A stretch of DNA of 64,000 nucleotides from Candidatus Limnocylindrales bacterium. GTDB lineage: Bacteria; Desulfobacterota; Binatia; UBA1149; CAITLU01. The notes beneath the pieces were generated by a model. The model did no database searches, had not been told where the DNA came from, and was given only the letters and a program-made list of their open reading frames with translations. Made by a program: the position numbers and the translations under genes. Within the stretch, counting starts at the first letter, position 1. Each line of letters starts with the position of its first letter. The stretch spans positions 25,308-89,307 of the forward strand of contig DASPNR010000013.1 in the NCBI GenBank assembly GCA_035626395.1, given 5' to 3'. Shown here one piece after another: positions 17,401 through 28,032 of the stretch.

Positions 17401-17656
17401 CAGCCGCGACCGCCTGCGCCCGATCCTGATGACGACGCTGACCCTTGTGGCCGGCATGATGCCGCTGGCGCTCGGCACCGGCCCGGGCGCCGAGGAGCGC
17501 TACACGATCGCGGTCGTCGTCATCGGCGGACAGTCGCTGTCGCTGGCGCTGACGCTGATCGTCACGCCGGTGGCCTACGCGATCTTCGACGACGCGCGCA
17601 CCGCGCTCGTCGCGCGCCGGCGCGCGTTCGGCGTATCGCAGCGCGAAGCGCTCTGA
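14489..17656 (+). CDS. RND efflux pump, inner-membrane subunit (AcrB/MdtB-like)
   Basis: 1055 residues with the canonical HAE-RND plan: N-terminal helix in KLAEICIRRPVFAAMLILALVVVGA, porter domain (PEEMETEVAQPLEQVINTVEG), transmembrane block with VLMVGVVIDDAIVVLENIFR carrying the proton-relay Asp pair, second porter half, and a second block (YESLLDPVTILLSLPLSVPFAL, GVVKKNSILQVDHI). It would expel hydrophobic or metal substrates with the adaptor just upstream. The GTG at 14489 is the natural start because it begins the first helix two bases after the adaptor stop; the open frame upstream is only a shadow. The substrate cannot be told from sequence. It ends convergently with the SnoaL-like gene. 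Confidence 0.94.
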   Translation: MQKLAEICIRRPVFAAMLILALVVVGAAAYLQLGVDRFPAVDVPQVRVRATLPGAAPEEMETEVAQPLEQVINTVEGLDELRSISGSGATVVVATFLLERDIDVAAQDVRDRVTSAMGELPREMDLPSVAKFDNESSPILSVAVSGERPLRELTDLADRIVKVQLERSPGVGEIRMVGGLERAINVWIDADRLAAMQLPITTVRDAILTQNSRVPGGNVTTPTVERSLRTLGRLSDAQAFDELVLATREGTPIRVRDVGWAEDGTKEQRSVARLDDVPTVTLELRRQSGANTVAVIEGVKRTIEELRAQLPPDIRLEILRDQSRYIHAALHEITVHLVLGSILACLVVLVFMRSWRSTLIAGVAIPASVITTFACMWALDFTLNSVTMLALVLMVGVVIDDAIVVLENIFRFVEEKKLSPMQAARDATAEIGLAVLATTLSLVVVFVPVSFMSSISGRFLYQFGITAAAAILVSLLVSFTLTPAMSARLLRADAQAHDGKASRGGFYARLDDLYARSLGGALRRRRLVGVLAVLVMLSMVPLYGVIQQEYIPTDVDEAEFEVNVTAPEGTSVAAMDDAMRRIAADISSTRGVRSVLTTVGGGFLGIVNQSSAYVRLAPHEERYFSFGRFFSSLVRLQPWEAFVGNYTQRDVMQELRAKMKKYPDLRVSVRNASSFSLGTAGADIDFNLRGPELEFLAAKSEELRTRMLEMGGIADADTTLKLAKPELRVVVDRDRAADLGVEVEDIALAMRLMVGGDDRVSRFVDPTVNEDYDVQVRLEEGDRNDPSTILRLFVPSASGQLVRLDSVARLDPAATASRIDRLDRQRVASIRATVAPGFALGDRLDAVREEAAKLGLPPEYTTGVSGKGRELERTFTQFLWAFLLSIVFMYMILAAQYESLLDPVTILLSLPLSVPFALLSMWMAGSTLNLFSALGILVLFGVVKKNSILQVDHIKQLRAQGIERTEAILRGSRDRLRPILMTTLTLVAGMMPLALGTGPGAEERYTIAVVVIGGQSLSLALTLIVTPVAYAIFDDARTALVARRRAFGVSQREAL

Positions 17657-17790
17657 GCTCCGGATACGCCGGGCGCCGCTCGTAGAAGTGAAGAGGCGGC
17701 CCGCCACCGCCTGCATCACGTCCGGATGAGCGAGCCATCGGTGAAGAGGGCGGTCGTCATGCCGGCGGCGCGACAGACCCGTCGCGTGCT

Positions 17791-18213
17791 TCAGCCGTGG
17801 ACCGTCGCCGGCCCCGTGGCCTCGAGCATCTCCTTCATCAGGCCGTGCAGCAGATTCACGGCCTTCAGTGGACGGATCATCACCTTGAAGTCGTCGATGC
17901 GGCCATCCTCGTTCCAGTGGAACATGTCGACGCCGTTGATGTGGATGCCGTCGATCTCGGCCTCGAACTCCAGCACCGCATCGCGCGGCCCGATCACCTC
18001 GCGCACGTAGCGGAAGTTCGAAGACAGCAGCACCTGCGCGGCGGCCGACAGGTACATCGTCACCAGCGCCTTGCCGCGCTGAGGAGTGTGCACGACGGGC
18101 GAGTGGAACACCGCATTCTCGGCCAGCAGGCCGTCCAGCGCCGTCAGGTCGCCCGAGCGCAGCAGGTCGTGCCAGCGTTCGACGGTCGATGCGTGCGTGG
18201 AAGGTGCGGGCAT
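17791..18213 (-). CDS. SnoaL/NTF2-like small protein
   Basis: 140 residues with the NTF2-like pattern: an N-terminal helix (STVERWHDLLRSGDLTALDGLLAENAVFHSPVV), then strands ending FEAEIDGIHINGVDMFHWNEDGRIDDFKVMIRPLKAVN. This fold appears in polyketide cyclases, isomerases and many proteins of unknown role; no catalytic dyad can be assigned with confidence. It has no signal peptide and is cytoplasmic. It lies 46 bp downstream of the hybrid kinase gene on the same strand and may be transcribed with it. A GGAGGAATC ribosome binding site precedes the ATG. Confidence 0.8.
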   Translation of the reverse strand: MPAPSTHASTVERWHDLLRSGDLTALDGLLAENAVFHSPVVHTPQRGKALVTMYLSAAAQVLLSSNFRYVREVIGPRDAVLEFEAEIDGIHINGVDMFHWNEDGRIDDFKVMIRPLKAVNLLHGLMKEMLEATGPATVHG

Positions 18214-18259
18214 GATTCCTCCTATGCGCGCGACGAGCGCAGCAGGCGGATTGCGGCGG

Positions 18260-20581
18260 TCATCGCGGCTCCGTCGCCTGACGCGAGATCAGTCGCTCGA
18301 GCTCTTCGCCGCTCACCGGCTTGACGACATGCGCGTCGAAGCCGGCTTCCCGGGTCCTGCGCCGGTCCTCGTCCTGACCCCATCCGGTCAGCGCCACGAG
18401 CAGCGCGTTCCTGCCCCAGGGCTGCTGCCGGATCATGCGGCAGGTCTCGTAACCGTTGCGGCGCGGCATTCCAATGTCGAGGATGACGATGTCGGGTTGC
18501 AGCTCCTGCGCCCTCGCAAACGCCTCCTCGCCGTCGTAGGCGGCGGCCACCGTATGGCCCATGAGTCGGAGCAGCATCGCGAGCCCATCGGCGCTGTCGC
18601 GGTTGTCGTCGGCCACCAGGATCGTGAGCGGCCGTTCGGTGTCGGAGCGGCCGGCCGATGTCTTGGCGGCGGAAGCGGCGCCGTAGGCGTCGGACAGCGG
18701 CAGCCGCACCGTGAAGGTGCTGCCGCCACCGAGGCCGGGGCTGTCGGCAGTCAGCGTGCCGCCGTGCATCTCGGCCAGACGTTGCGCCAGCGTCAGGCCG
18801 ATGCCGAGTCCGCTCTGCGCCCGCTCGAGCGTGTTGTCGAGCTGCGTGAACATCTCGAAGATCGACGACATGTGCTCGGCAGCGATGCCCATGCCTTCAT
18901 CCGTGATGCGGACCACCGCCTCGCCGTCCTCACGCGACGCACGCACACGAATGCTCCTGCCGGGGTCGGTGAACTTGGACGCATTGCTGAGCAGGTTCGC
19001 GAACACCTGCGCGATCCGCACCGTGTCGGCCCGCACGTACAGCGGCTCGGGCGGCAGGAGCACGGTGAGCTTCTGCTCCTTCGCGTCGATGTGGCGGCGC
19101 ACCGTCTCCACGGCATGATCGATGGCGGAAGCCAGTTCGACGACGTCGAGGCGCAGCTCGAGCTTTCCGCGGCTGATGCGGCTGGCGTCGAGCAGGTCAT
19201 CGATCAGCCGCACCATCTGGCCGAGCTGGCGCTTCATCATGTTGATGGCGCGCGCCGACAGAGCCCGGTCTTCGCCGGCGTGCTCGAGGATCCCGAGCGA
19301 ATGCAGGATGGGGGCCAGCGGGTTTCTCAGCTCATGTGCCAGCGTTGCCAGGAATTCGTCCTTGCGGCGATCCGACTCGCGCAGCGCATCCTCGGCCCGG
19401 CGGCGGTCCTCGACGTCCACGCACATGCCGACCCACTCGCGGATGGTGCCGTCGCCGTTGCGCAGCGGCACGGCGCGCGTGTCGACTCGCCGGTATTCGC
19501 CCGTGGGTGCATGCCAGAGGCGCGCTTCGGCCTGGTAGAAATCGACGCTGGAGCGCGCCTGCCGCCATCCGGCCGCAACGGCGTCGCGGTCGTCTGCGTG
19601 AAGCGCGTCGAGCCAGCCGAGGCCCGTCAGCTCCGCATCGCTCTGGCCGGTGTAGCGCGACCACGACGGCTGCGGCGGCACGAGGTTCCCGTCGCGATCG
19701 GAAACCCAGACGATGGCCGTGGTCGCGTCCAGCAGCGCACGATAGCGTTCCTCGGATTCGCGGGTCAGGCGCTGCGAAGTGCGGCTTTCGGTGACGTCAT
19801 GGAAAACCAGGATCACGCCGATCACCGAGCCGTCGTCGCCGCGGATCGGGGCGGCGCTGTCGGCGATGGGTCGCTGCTGGCCGTCCTTGGAAATGAGCAG
19901 CGTATGGTTGGCCAGGCCGACCACGCGGCCTTCGCGCAGCACGGTCGCGACAATGTCGTCGGCGGGGGCGCCGCTGCGTTCGTCGACGATCCGGAAGATG
20001 CGCACCAGCGGCTGGCCGCGCGCCTCCTCGAGCTCCCAGCCGGTCAGCGTCGCCGCCACGCCGTTGCAGTAGGTGACGCATCCCTGGGAATCGGTGGCGA
20101 TGACGGCATCGCCGATGCTGGCCAGCGTAACGCGCAGCCGCTCTTCCTGCTCGCGCAGGGCCGCCTCGACCTGCCGCCGGCGGACGATCTCGGCGCCGAG
20201 CGCATCGATGCGCTGGTTGAGGTGCACGAACTCGCGCACCACTGCCTGCTGCGGAGCCAGGCGCAGCAGGATCGCCCGCTCGCCGCCGCCCGTGCCGACG
20301 GCCGCTCCCTCGGCGCGCATCAGCGTGGTGCCGTGCTCGTCGAGCAGTGCCAGCGAGCCCAGAACGAACTCGCCGCTGCCGGCGCACGCCCGCAGGTAGC
20401 GGGCCACGTGCTCTTCGTCGTCACCGACCAGCTCCTGCAGCGAGCGTCCCGCCAGCGGTCCCAGACGCCGCAGGCGGCGCATGGCTGCCGGATTGGCTTC
20501 CACGATGACGCCGGCGCGCGTCAGCAGCAGCATCGGCTCGGGCAATGGCCCGGCGAAGGCGAGGAAACGCGATGGCTCCAC
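18260..20581 (-). CDS. Hybrid sensor histidine kinase with PAS domains and receiver
   Basis: 773 residues, cytosolic (no membrane segments). In order: a PAS-like N-terminal region (about 10-50), an Arg/Glu-rich coiled coil (about 105-140), PAS 1 ([21 protein letters not shown]), PAS 2 with PAC ([20 protein letters not shown]), HisKA with H-box [19 protein letters not shown], HATPase with [16 protein letters not shown] and [10 protein letters not shown], and a C-terminal receiver ([32 protein letters not shown]). The receiver at the C terminus suggests an internal phosphorelay. The start is GTG 20581, six bases past the stop of the MetOD1-domain gene; the two are probably coupled, with that small protein acting as its sensor or regulator. 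The signal is unknown. Confidence 0.88.
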   Translation of the reverse strand: MEPSRFLAFAGPLPEPMLLLTRAGVIVEANPAAMRRLRRLGPLAGRSLQELVGDDEEHVARYLRACAGSGEFVLGSLALLDEHGTTLMRAEGAAVGTGGGERAILLRLAPQQAVVREFVHLNQRIDALGAEIVRRRQVEAALREQEERLRVTLASIGDAVIATDSQGCVTYCNGVAATLTGWELEEARGQPLVRIFRIVDERSGAPADDIVATVLREGRVVGLANHTLLISKDGQQRPIADSAAPIRGDDGSVIGVILVFHDVTESRTSQRLTRESEERYRALLDATTAIVWVSDRDGNLVPPQPSWSRYTGQSDAELTGLGWLDALHADDRDAVAAGWRQARSSVDFYQAEARLWHAPTGEYRRVDTRAVPLRNGDGTIREWVGMCVDVEDRRRAEDALRESDRRKDEFLATLAHELRNPLAPILHSLGILEHAGEDRALSARAINMMKRQLGQMVRLIDDLLDASRISRGKLELRLDVVELASAIDHAVETVRRHIDAKEQKLTVLLPPEPLYVRADTVRIAQVFANLLSNASKFTDPGRSIRVRASREDGEAVVRITDEGMGIAAEHMSSIFEMFTQLDNTLERAQSGLGIGLTLAQRLAEMHGGTLTADSPGLGGGSTFTVRLPLSDAYGAASAAKTSAGRSDTERPLTILVADDNRDSADGLAMLLRLMGHTVAAAYDGEEAFARAQELQPDIVILDIGMPRRNGYETCRMIRQQPWGRNALLVALTGWGQDEDRRRTREAGFDAHVVKPVSGEELERLISRQATEPR

Positions 20582-20586
20582 GCGGA

Positions 20587-21120
20587 TCAGGCTTGGAAAT
20601 ACGCGCGTCCGTCGGCGGCCTCGGAGGCCGCAGTGGGCTTGAGGTAGACGACGACCCGGCAGCCGGCGTCGCCGCGAGCGATCGCCTGCTCGATGGCGAC
20701 CTTGGCATAGCCGAGGTTGTCGGCGGCGATGCTGCCGAAGACGTTCGACGTCATCATGCACAGCGCTGGACGACCGACCACCTTCTCCGCGAACGGACAG
20801 GCCCGGTTGCCGAGGACGATCTTCTCGTCGTCCTGCTCGATGATGAAGAAGTCTCCCTGGATGCGTCGCTTGAGGTCGACGAGGACTTCGGCCACCTGCT
20901 CGCGCGTCAGCTGATCGGTGCCGAGGGCGGCCTTGTAGGCGCCGTTGATCTCGTCGCCCATCTCCTTGCCGACGACGCTGACGAAGCCGGAGGCCTCCTC
21001 GAGACCCACGACGTTCTGCAGCGTCCCCGCCAGATGGCGAAGAAGCGTACGCAGGAACACGTCTCGCTCCAGGGCGATCGAGGCGCTACGCGGGGTGATG
21101 GAAACAGGAGCGTCGTGCAC
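20587..21120 (-). CDS. MetOD1 (methanogen output domain 1)-like protein
   Basis: 177 residues. The core reads [21 protein letters not shown], then [42 protein letters not shown], and [10 protein letters not shown], which I recognise as the small domain named methanogen output domain 1 and often fused or adjacent to sensory proteins. Conserved cysteines (in NRACPF, ALCMM and GCRVV) could bind a metal or respond to redox, but that is inference. The GTG at 21120 is preceded by AGGAGG at ideal spacing. It is the first gene of a two-gene unit with the hybrid histidine kinase, so a sensory role feeding that kinase is the simplest idea. Confidence 0.7.
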   Translation of the reverse strand: MHDAPVSITPRSASIALERDVFLRTLLRHLAGTLQNVVGLEEASGFVSVVGKEMGDEINGAYKAALGTDQLTREQVAEVLVDLKRRIQGDFFIIEQDDEKIVLGNRACPFAEKVVGRPALCMMTSNVFGSIAADNLGYAKVAIEQAIARGDAGCRVVVYLKPTAASEAADGRAYFQA

Positions 21121-21369
21121 GATGATCCTCCTCAGCCGGTCGGCTTTTCGCCGCGGCTGCCGTGCTTGCCGTGTAGCAGACAGAAGAGCGAAGCGCATGC
21201 CCCGTCGTCACGAATCATACCCCATGGGGGTGCCGCCGCTCGTGCCGGAGACCGGTTTCGGTTACCTTTGCCGGCTCGCATGCCGGCCGATGCGTCCCGT
21301 ACCGGACGCTCCTCCTGGACCCGCGACCGCCCAGCTCCGGATTTCCTAGCCGCTCGAGAGAAGAGATCG

Positions 21370-23205
<1,836 letters not shown>

Positions 23206-23373
23206 GCAGGCGCCGCGGCGCTGGGGCCGGTTGCGGCGACGGTCGCTGAAAGAGACGGCGCACTCGAGGACGCAGCGCACCTGCCGCCGTGCCGGGGCGC
23301 TTCCTCCGTTGACTGAGGTCTGCCTGCGCCCTACGGTGCCGCGTTTTTCGCAGGCTGCCTCCAGGGGAACAAC

Positions 23374-25764
23374 ATGGAATTCGTCGCGCGCACCGGGCGT
23401 GAGCGGACACGCCGCACGCTCATCGCCGTCTGCTCTCTTGCCTTCCTCGCCGCGAGCGCCGCCGCTCACGAAGGCGACCACTGGCCCATCACCGGCGGGA
23501 TCTTGAAGATGAGCTTCTCGCCCGACGGCTCGCGCACCCGGATGCTTTTCAAGACGAAGAACCAGATCAGCATCAACCCGGTGAGCCTGGCCAAGGATCC
23601 GACGCTGGAGCCGGCCACGCTGATCGTCCGCGGGAGCGGTGCGATCCCGGGCAACACCGAGCTGCTGGAGCTGGACGCCGGGAACTGGTCGCGCATCGGG
23701 ACCGAACAGTCGCCCAAGGGCTGGAAGTACCACGACAAGTACCCGAGCAACGGCGTCACCAAGGTGCAGCTGAAGACCGGCAAGACCGACGGGTCCCTGG
23801 TGATCCAGGCGCAGGGGCACACCTGGCCCTTCCAGATCCGAGGGCCGCAGGATTCCATCGAGATCGTCCTGACCATCGGTGAGTTCGCGTTCTGCGCCGA
23901 ATACTCGGCCGATCGGATGGCGGACTTCCGCGTCAACCGGGAAGGCGAGATCGCCGCGACGTTCTCGCTGGCTCCGAGCGACTGTCCGGCGGTGTGCGGC
24001 AACGGCGTCGTCGAGACCGGCGAGGAGTGCGACGACGGCAATCTGCTCGACGACGACACCTGCACCAGCCAGTGCCTCGGCTGCAATCCCTCCGAGGCCG
24101 AGTTCGCCAGCACCTATGAAGGCATCCAGCAGCTGATCTTCGACAGCCCCGTCTACAACTGCAGCAACGACATCTGTCATGGTGCCGCGCAGGAAGCCGG
24201 CCTGGATCTGCGCGCCGGCTCGTCCTACGCCTCGCTCCTGGGCGTGGCTTCGACGGCGTCGCCGTCGGTCGAGCGCGTCTTCGCCGGCGATGAGGACAAG
24301 TCGATGCTGTACATGAAGCTGGCGGACAAGACGCTCGGCACCACGACCGCGCCCGGCAGTCCCATGCCGATCGGATCGGCCGTGCTCACCGAGGACCATC
24401 TGCAAGCGGTGCGGCAGTGGATTCGCGGAGGCGCGCCGGCCGACGGAGTCGTCGCCGGAACGGCCGAGCTGCTCGGCAGCTGCCTGCCGGCACCCACGCC
24501 GCTTGATATTCCCCAGCCTGCCGCGCCCGAGCCTTCACTGGGCACGCAGCTGCCGATGCCGGGATATGATCTTGCGGCGCGGACCGAGGTCGAGGGATGC
24601 GTAGCCAGCTACTACGATGTCTCGGCAACCGTCCCTGCGGAGATGATCGTGGACTGCCCGCGCGATCCTTCCGACCCCAGCCGCTACATGTTCGAAGGCA
24701 CGAACGGCACGGGGCCGCTGGCCAACAAGTGCTTCTCCTACGACGGCAGCACGCTGTATCAGGACGCGCAGTCGCATCACTCGATCGTCCACATCTACCC
24801 CGGCGATCATGATTGGGACGACGAGGGCTGGGGCGGCTGGCGCTGCTACGGCGGCCCGACGCCGCAGGCGCAGTGCAGTCCGGCGGTGGACGGCGCATGC
24901 GGCGAGGGTGGCGTGTGCGGCAGCGCGTTCCATCGCGGCGTTGCCTGTCTGGCTGTCCTCGGCAGGCGATGGGGCGCGCCCGACTTCAGCACCTTCAGCG
25001 CCCCCCAGTTCTCCGGCGCCCAGGAATCGGTGTCCGACTTCGACCTGCCCGAAGGCGTCTTCAACACGCTGCCTCTCAAAGGGCTGATCGTGTGGAATTC
25101 GCACGCCTTCAACCTGACGGCGCAGCCCACGGAAATGGAGGCGTGGCTGAACGTCTCCTACACCGATCATCGGGTCTGGGAGGCCCAGCGGCTGTTCAAC
25201 TCGCGCTGGATCTTCGCGCAGAACGTGCCGGCGTTCCAGCAGCGCGAATACTGCGGCACGCACACGTTCGAGGAGGGAGCGCGGCTGTTCCAGCTGTCTT
25301 CGCACACGCACAAGCGCGGAATCCGCTGGCGCTACTACCAGGCGCCGCAGACACCATGCTCGTCGCCGGCGGCGTGTCCGCCCGGCGATCCCGGCGACAT
25401 CTTCTACGAGAGCTACGACTACAGCGATCCGCTGGTGCTGAACCCGGATCCTCCCGTTCTCTATTCGGGCAGCGTCGAGAGCCGCACCATCAAGTTCTGC
25501 TCGCTGTACGACAACGGCTACACCGATCCTGCCGACGTCAAGATGCAGTCGCGCTCGCCGTACCCGACCGGCACGACGCTGGTTGGCGGCCCGTGCAGCG
25601 ACTCGGCGGTTCGCTGCATGGGCGGCCCCAACTTCAATCAGCTCTGCCACGGCAACGACTACGAGTGTCCGCAGTCGACGTGCGATGCGTGTCCGCTGCT
25701 CGGCGGCGTGACGACCGAAGACGAGATGTTCATCGCCGTCGGCAGCTACTACATCGCTCCCTGA
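23374..25764 (+). CDS. Large secreted protein with DUF4215, cytochrome-like and copper-monooxygenase-like regions
   Basis: 796 residues with a signal peptide (cleavage near ASAAAHEG). After a beta-rich N region (about 30-200) comes a DUF4215 module (CGNGVVETGEECDDGN, about 209-235). A PSD-type cytochrome-like segment follows, in which the heme motif is CSNDICH (C-x4-CH) instead of CxxCH. The C half resembles the Cu type II ascorbate-dependent (PHM/DBM) monooxygenase fold: HHSIVHIY at about 469-476 matches the CuB His pair and SSHTHKRG at about 642-649 matches the CuM His-x-His. Many cysteines suggest an exported, disulfide-rich product. The enzyme activity is unproven; it could be a copper-binding scaffold. 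It stands alone, 168 bp after typA. Confidence 0.65.
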   Translation: MEFVARTGRERTRRTLIAVCSLAFLAASAAAHEGDHWPITGGILKMSFSPDGSRTRMLFKTKNQISINPVSLAKDPTLEPATLIVRGSGAIPGNTELLELDAGNWSRIGTEQSPKGWKYHDKYPSNGVTKVQLKTGKTDGSLVIQAQGHTWPFQIRGPQDSIEIVLTIGEFAFCAEYSADRMADFRVNREGEIAATFSLAPSDCPAVCGNGVVETGEECDDGNLLDDDTCTSQCLGCNPSEAEFASTYEGIQQLIFDSPVYNCSNDICHGAAQEAGLDLRAGSSYASLLGVASTASPSVERVFAGDEDKSMLYMKLADKTLGTTTAPGSPMPIGSAVLTEDHLQAVRQWIRGGAPADGVVAGTAELLGSCLPAPTPLDIPQPAAPEPSLGTQLPMPGYDLAARTEVEGCVASYYDVSATVPAEMIVDCPRDPSDPSRYMFEGTNGTGPLANKCFSYDGSTLYQDAQSHHSIVHIYPGDHDWDDEGWGGWRCYGGPTPQAQCSPAVDGACGEGGVCGSAFHRGVACLAVLGRRWGAPDFSTFSAPQFSGAQESVSDFDLPEGVFNTLPLKGLIVWNSHAFNLTAQPTEMEAWLNVSYTDHRVWEAQRLFNSRWIFAQNVPAFQQREYCGTHTFEEGARLFQLSSHTHKRGIRWRYYQAPQTPCSSPAACPPGDPGDIFYESYDYSDPLVLNPDPPVLYSGSVESRTIKFCSLYDNGYTDPADVKMQSRSPYPTGTTLVGGPCSDSAVRCMGGPNFNQLCHGNDYECPQSTCDACPLLGGVTTEDEMFIAVGSYYIAP

Positions 25765-25873
25765 GCGGCGACGCGTTGACCGGCCACGCACCGCCACACC
25801 GGCGCCGGCACGCCGTGGACGCGGGAACATCACGATGGCCGCAGCTGCGCGCGCGCGCGCGACGGCGGTCGCG

Positions 25874-26656
25874 ATGAAGATCGCCACCTACAACGTCAAC
25901 GGCGTCAACGGGCGCCTGCGGCGCATCCTGGAGTGGCTCCAGGAGACCGCGCCCGACGTCGTGTGCCTGCAGGAGATCAAGACGACCGACGAGAAGTGCC
26001 CGGCGCAGGCGCTGGCCAGCGCCGGCTACCACTCGATCTGGCACGGCCAGCGTTCGCACCACGGCGTGGCGATCCTGTCGCGCGGACGGAGACCGGTGGA
26101 GCGCCGCCGCGGCCTTCCGCAGAGCGGGAGCGAGGATGCCGAGGCCCGTTATCTGGAGGCGGAGGTGGCAGGCATCGTCGTCGCGTCGATCTATCTGCCC
26201 AACGGCAACCCGCAGCCGGGCCCCCGGTTCGATTACAAGCTGGCGTGGATGGAGCGGCTGATCGCTCACGCGCAGACGCTGATCGACTGCGGCAGGCCCG
26301 TGGTGCTCGCCGGCGATTTCAACGTCGTCCCCACCGACTTCGACATCTACGACGCCTGGGCATGGCAGCTCGACGCGGTCACGCAGCCCGAGACGCGCCA
26401 GGCCTACCGGCGGCTGCTGTCGCAGGGATGGATCGACTCGCACCGTCACCTGCACCCGGCGGACCGGATCTACACGTTCTGGGTCAACGCCCACGCGTTC
26501 CGCCGCAACGCCGGCTTTCGCATGGACTTCCTGCTGCTCAGCCCGAGCCTTGCCCCGCTTCTGGCAGCGGCGGAGGTCGACGCGCCATTTCGCGGCCGCG
26601 AAGGCGCCAGCGATCACGCGCCGACGTGGATCGAGCTCGAGGAGCCCGGGCGCTGA
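25874..26656 (+). CDS. xthA: Exodeoxyribonuclease III-family AP endonuclease
   Basis: 260 residues of the exonuclease-endonuclease-phosphatase fold. It shows MKIATYNVNGVNGRL, the metal-binding Glu in CLQEIKTTDEKCP, the GDFNVVPTDFD loop, TFWVNAHAFRRNAGFRMDFL and the final catalytic SDHAPTW. The family cuts abasic sites and trims 3' ends in base-excision repair. Motif order and length match XthA. The start is the ATG at 25874, which opens the fold at once; an ATG 39 bases upstream would add Ala/Arg repeats from a CG-alternating run. No strong ribosome binding site is seen for either. It is not obviously coupled to its neighbours. Confidence 0.93.
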   Translation: MKIATYNVNGVNGRLRRILEWLQETAPDVVCLQEIKTTDEKCPAQALASAGYHSIWHGQRSHHGVAILSRGRRPVERRRGLPQSGSEDAEARYLEAEVAGIVVASIYLPNGNPQPGPRFDYKLAWMERLIAHAQTLIDCGRPVVLAGDFNVVPTDFDIYDAWAWQLDAVTQPETRQAYRRLLSQGWIDSHRHLHPADRIYTFWVNAHAFRRNAGFRMDFLLLSPSLAPLLAAAEVDAPFRGREGASDHAPTWIELEEPGR

Positions 26657-26725
26657 CTGCCGATTGCGTCGCCTCATGGAATGGGCGAGGTCTGTGCACA
26701 TCCCATCGCATGCAGGAGAGCTTCC

Positions 26726-27094
26726 ATGATCGGCTACGTCACTTTGGGAACCAACGACATCGAGCGCGCCGCCGGCTTCTACGACACGCTGCTCGGCACG
26801 CTCGGCGCCAGGCGCGTTATGGACATGGGCACGTTCATCCTGTGGGGCGTCGACCCGACGAAAGGGATGCTGGCCGTTACCAGGCCATACGACGGCAACG
26901 CCGCCACCGTCGGCAACGGCGTGATGGTCGCGCTTGCCGTCGATTCCAAAGAAAAGGTCGATGCGGTGTACGCCAAGGCCCGCGAGCTCGGCGCAGCCGA
27001 CGAAGGCGCGCCCGGACCACGCGGCGGCAACTTCTACGCGGGCTATTTCCGCGACCTCGACGGCAACAAGCTCAACGCGTACTTCGTCGGCTGA
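26726..27094 (+). CDS. VOC (glyoxalase/bleomycin-resistance) family protein
   Basis: 122 residues with one vicinal-oxygen-chelate repeat pair: IGYVTLGTNDIERAAGFYDTLL at the start and GNFYAGYFRDLDGNKLNAYF at the end, the latter with the family's final metal-ligand region. Such proteins dimerise to form two active sites and act as lyases, dioxygenases or resistance proteins. Substrate-specific residues cannot be read here. The ATG at 26726 has CAGGAGAG eight bases upstream. It lies 69 bp after xthA in the same direction and may share its transcript. Confidence 0.88.
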   Translation: MIGYVTLGTNDIERAAGFYDTLLGTLGARRVMDMGTFILWGVDPTKGMLAVTRPYDGNAATVGNGVMVALAVDSKEKVDAVYAKARELGAADEGAPGPRGGNFYAGYFRDLDGNKLNAYFVG

Positions 27095-27229
27095 CCGGCA
27101 AGACGGCGCGCCCCGAGCAGGCCAGGCTGCGCCGTGTCGCGCCGGCGGCGCAGCGGCGCCCGGCTCGCCAACACAGGTGCCGACGGCCGCTCCGCGCTGG
27201 CTCGCGGCAGTCAGGCTACACTGGCTTTC

Positions 27230-27871
27230 ATGCCGGCCACCGACCTGCTCCATTTCGCGCTGACCTCGTTCGTCACGCTGCTGGTCGTCATCGACCCATT
27301 CGGCACGGTGCCGATCTTCACGTCGCTGACGAACCACCTGGCGATCGAAGAGCGCAAGCGAGTGCTGCGGCGCGCGGTCGCGCTCGCATTCGGGATCGCG
27401 CTGTTCTTCCTGCTGGCGGGCCGCGCCCTGCTCGGCTACCTCGGCGTCAGCGTGCATGCCTTCGGCATCAGCGGCGGAATCCTGCTGTTCGCGGTCGCCA
27501 TGCCCATGCTCTTCGGCCATCGGCCCGGGCTGCAGGCGCCCGAGCAGAGCGAGCATTCCACGCGCGGCGAGGACCTGGCCGTGTTCCCGCTGGCGATCCC
27601 CCTGCTGTCGGGCCCCGGCACCATCGCCACCATCCTGCTGCTGACGGCCGACGCCGACGGCGATCTCGCGCGGCTGCTCGTGATCGCCGCCGCCGTGGCC
27701 GCCATCTTCGCGATCACGCTGATCGTGCTCCGGCTGGGCGAACGCTTCCTGCACCGCATGGGTACCGGCAAGGTGCACATGGTCACACGCGTGATGGGCA
27801 TCGTGCTGGCTGCGCTGGCCGTTCAGTACGTGCTCGACGGCGTCGCCGGCTACTACCGCTCCCTGCTGTGA
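27230..27871 (+). CDS. MarC-family integral membrane protein
   Basis: 213 residues, the usual MarC size, with six hydrophobic segments. The first helix contains VIDPFGTVPIFTSLT, the family signature; ISGGILLFAVAMPMLFG and PLAIPLLSGPGTIATILLL follow in the second half and repeat the GP pattern. The family is widespread, of unknown transport role, and despite its name is not shown to give multiple antibiotic resistance. The start is set at ATG 27230, directly before the first helix; the extra upstream codons from 27134 are Arg-rich and unlike the family. Confidence 0.9.
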   Translation: MPATDLLHFALTSFVTLLVVIDPFGTVPIFTSLTNHLAIEERKRVLRRAVALAFGIALFFLLAGRALLGYLGVSVHAFGISGGILLFAVAMPMLFGHRPGLQAPEQSEHSTRGEDLAVFPLAIPLLSGPGTIATILLLTADADGDLARLLVIAAAVAAIFAITLIVLRLGERFLHRMGTGKVHMVTRVMGIVLAALAVQYVLDGVAGYYRSLL

Positions 27872-28032
27872 CCCGAGTGCTCCCGCAGCGTGCCAGTCGA
27901 GGGACGAGGGCGTCGAAAACACCCGTGCAACCGCACTGCCCATCGCGCTAACCTTTCACCGGACATTTGCGCGCTCGTGCGAGGCCGGGGGGAATCGTGG
28001 TTGGCGCGCGTCGAACTCGAAGAGGATCCTTC

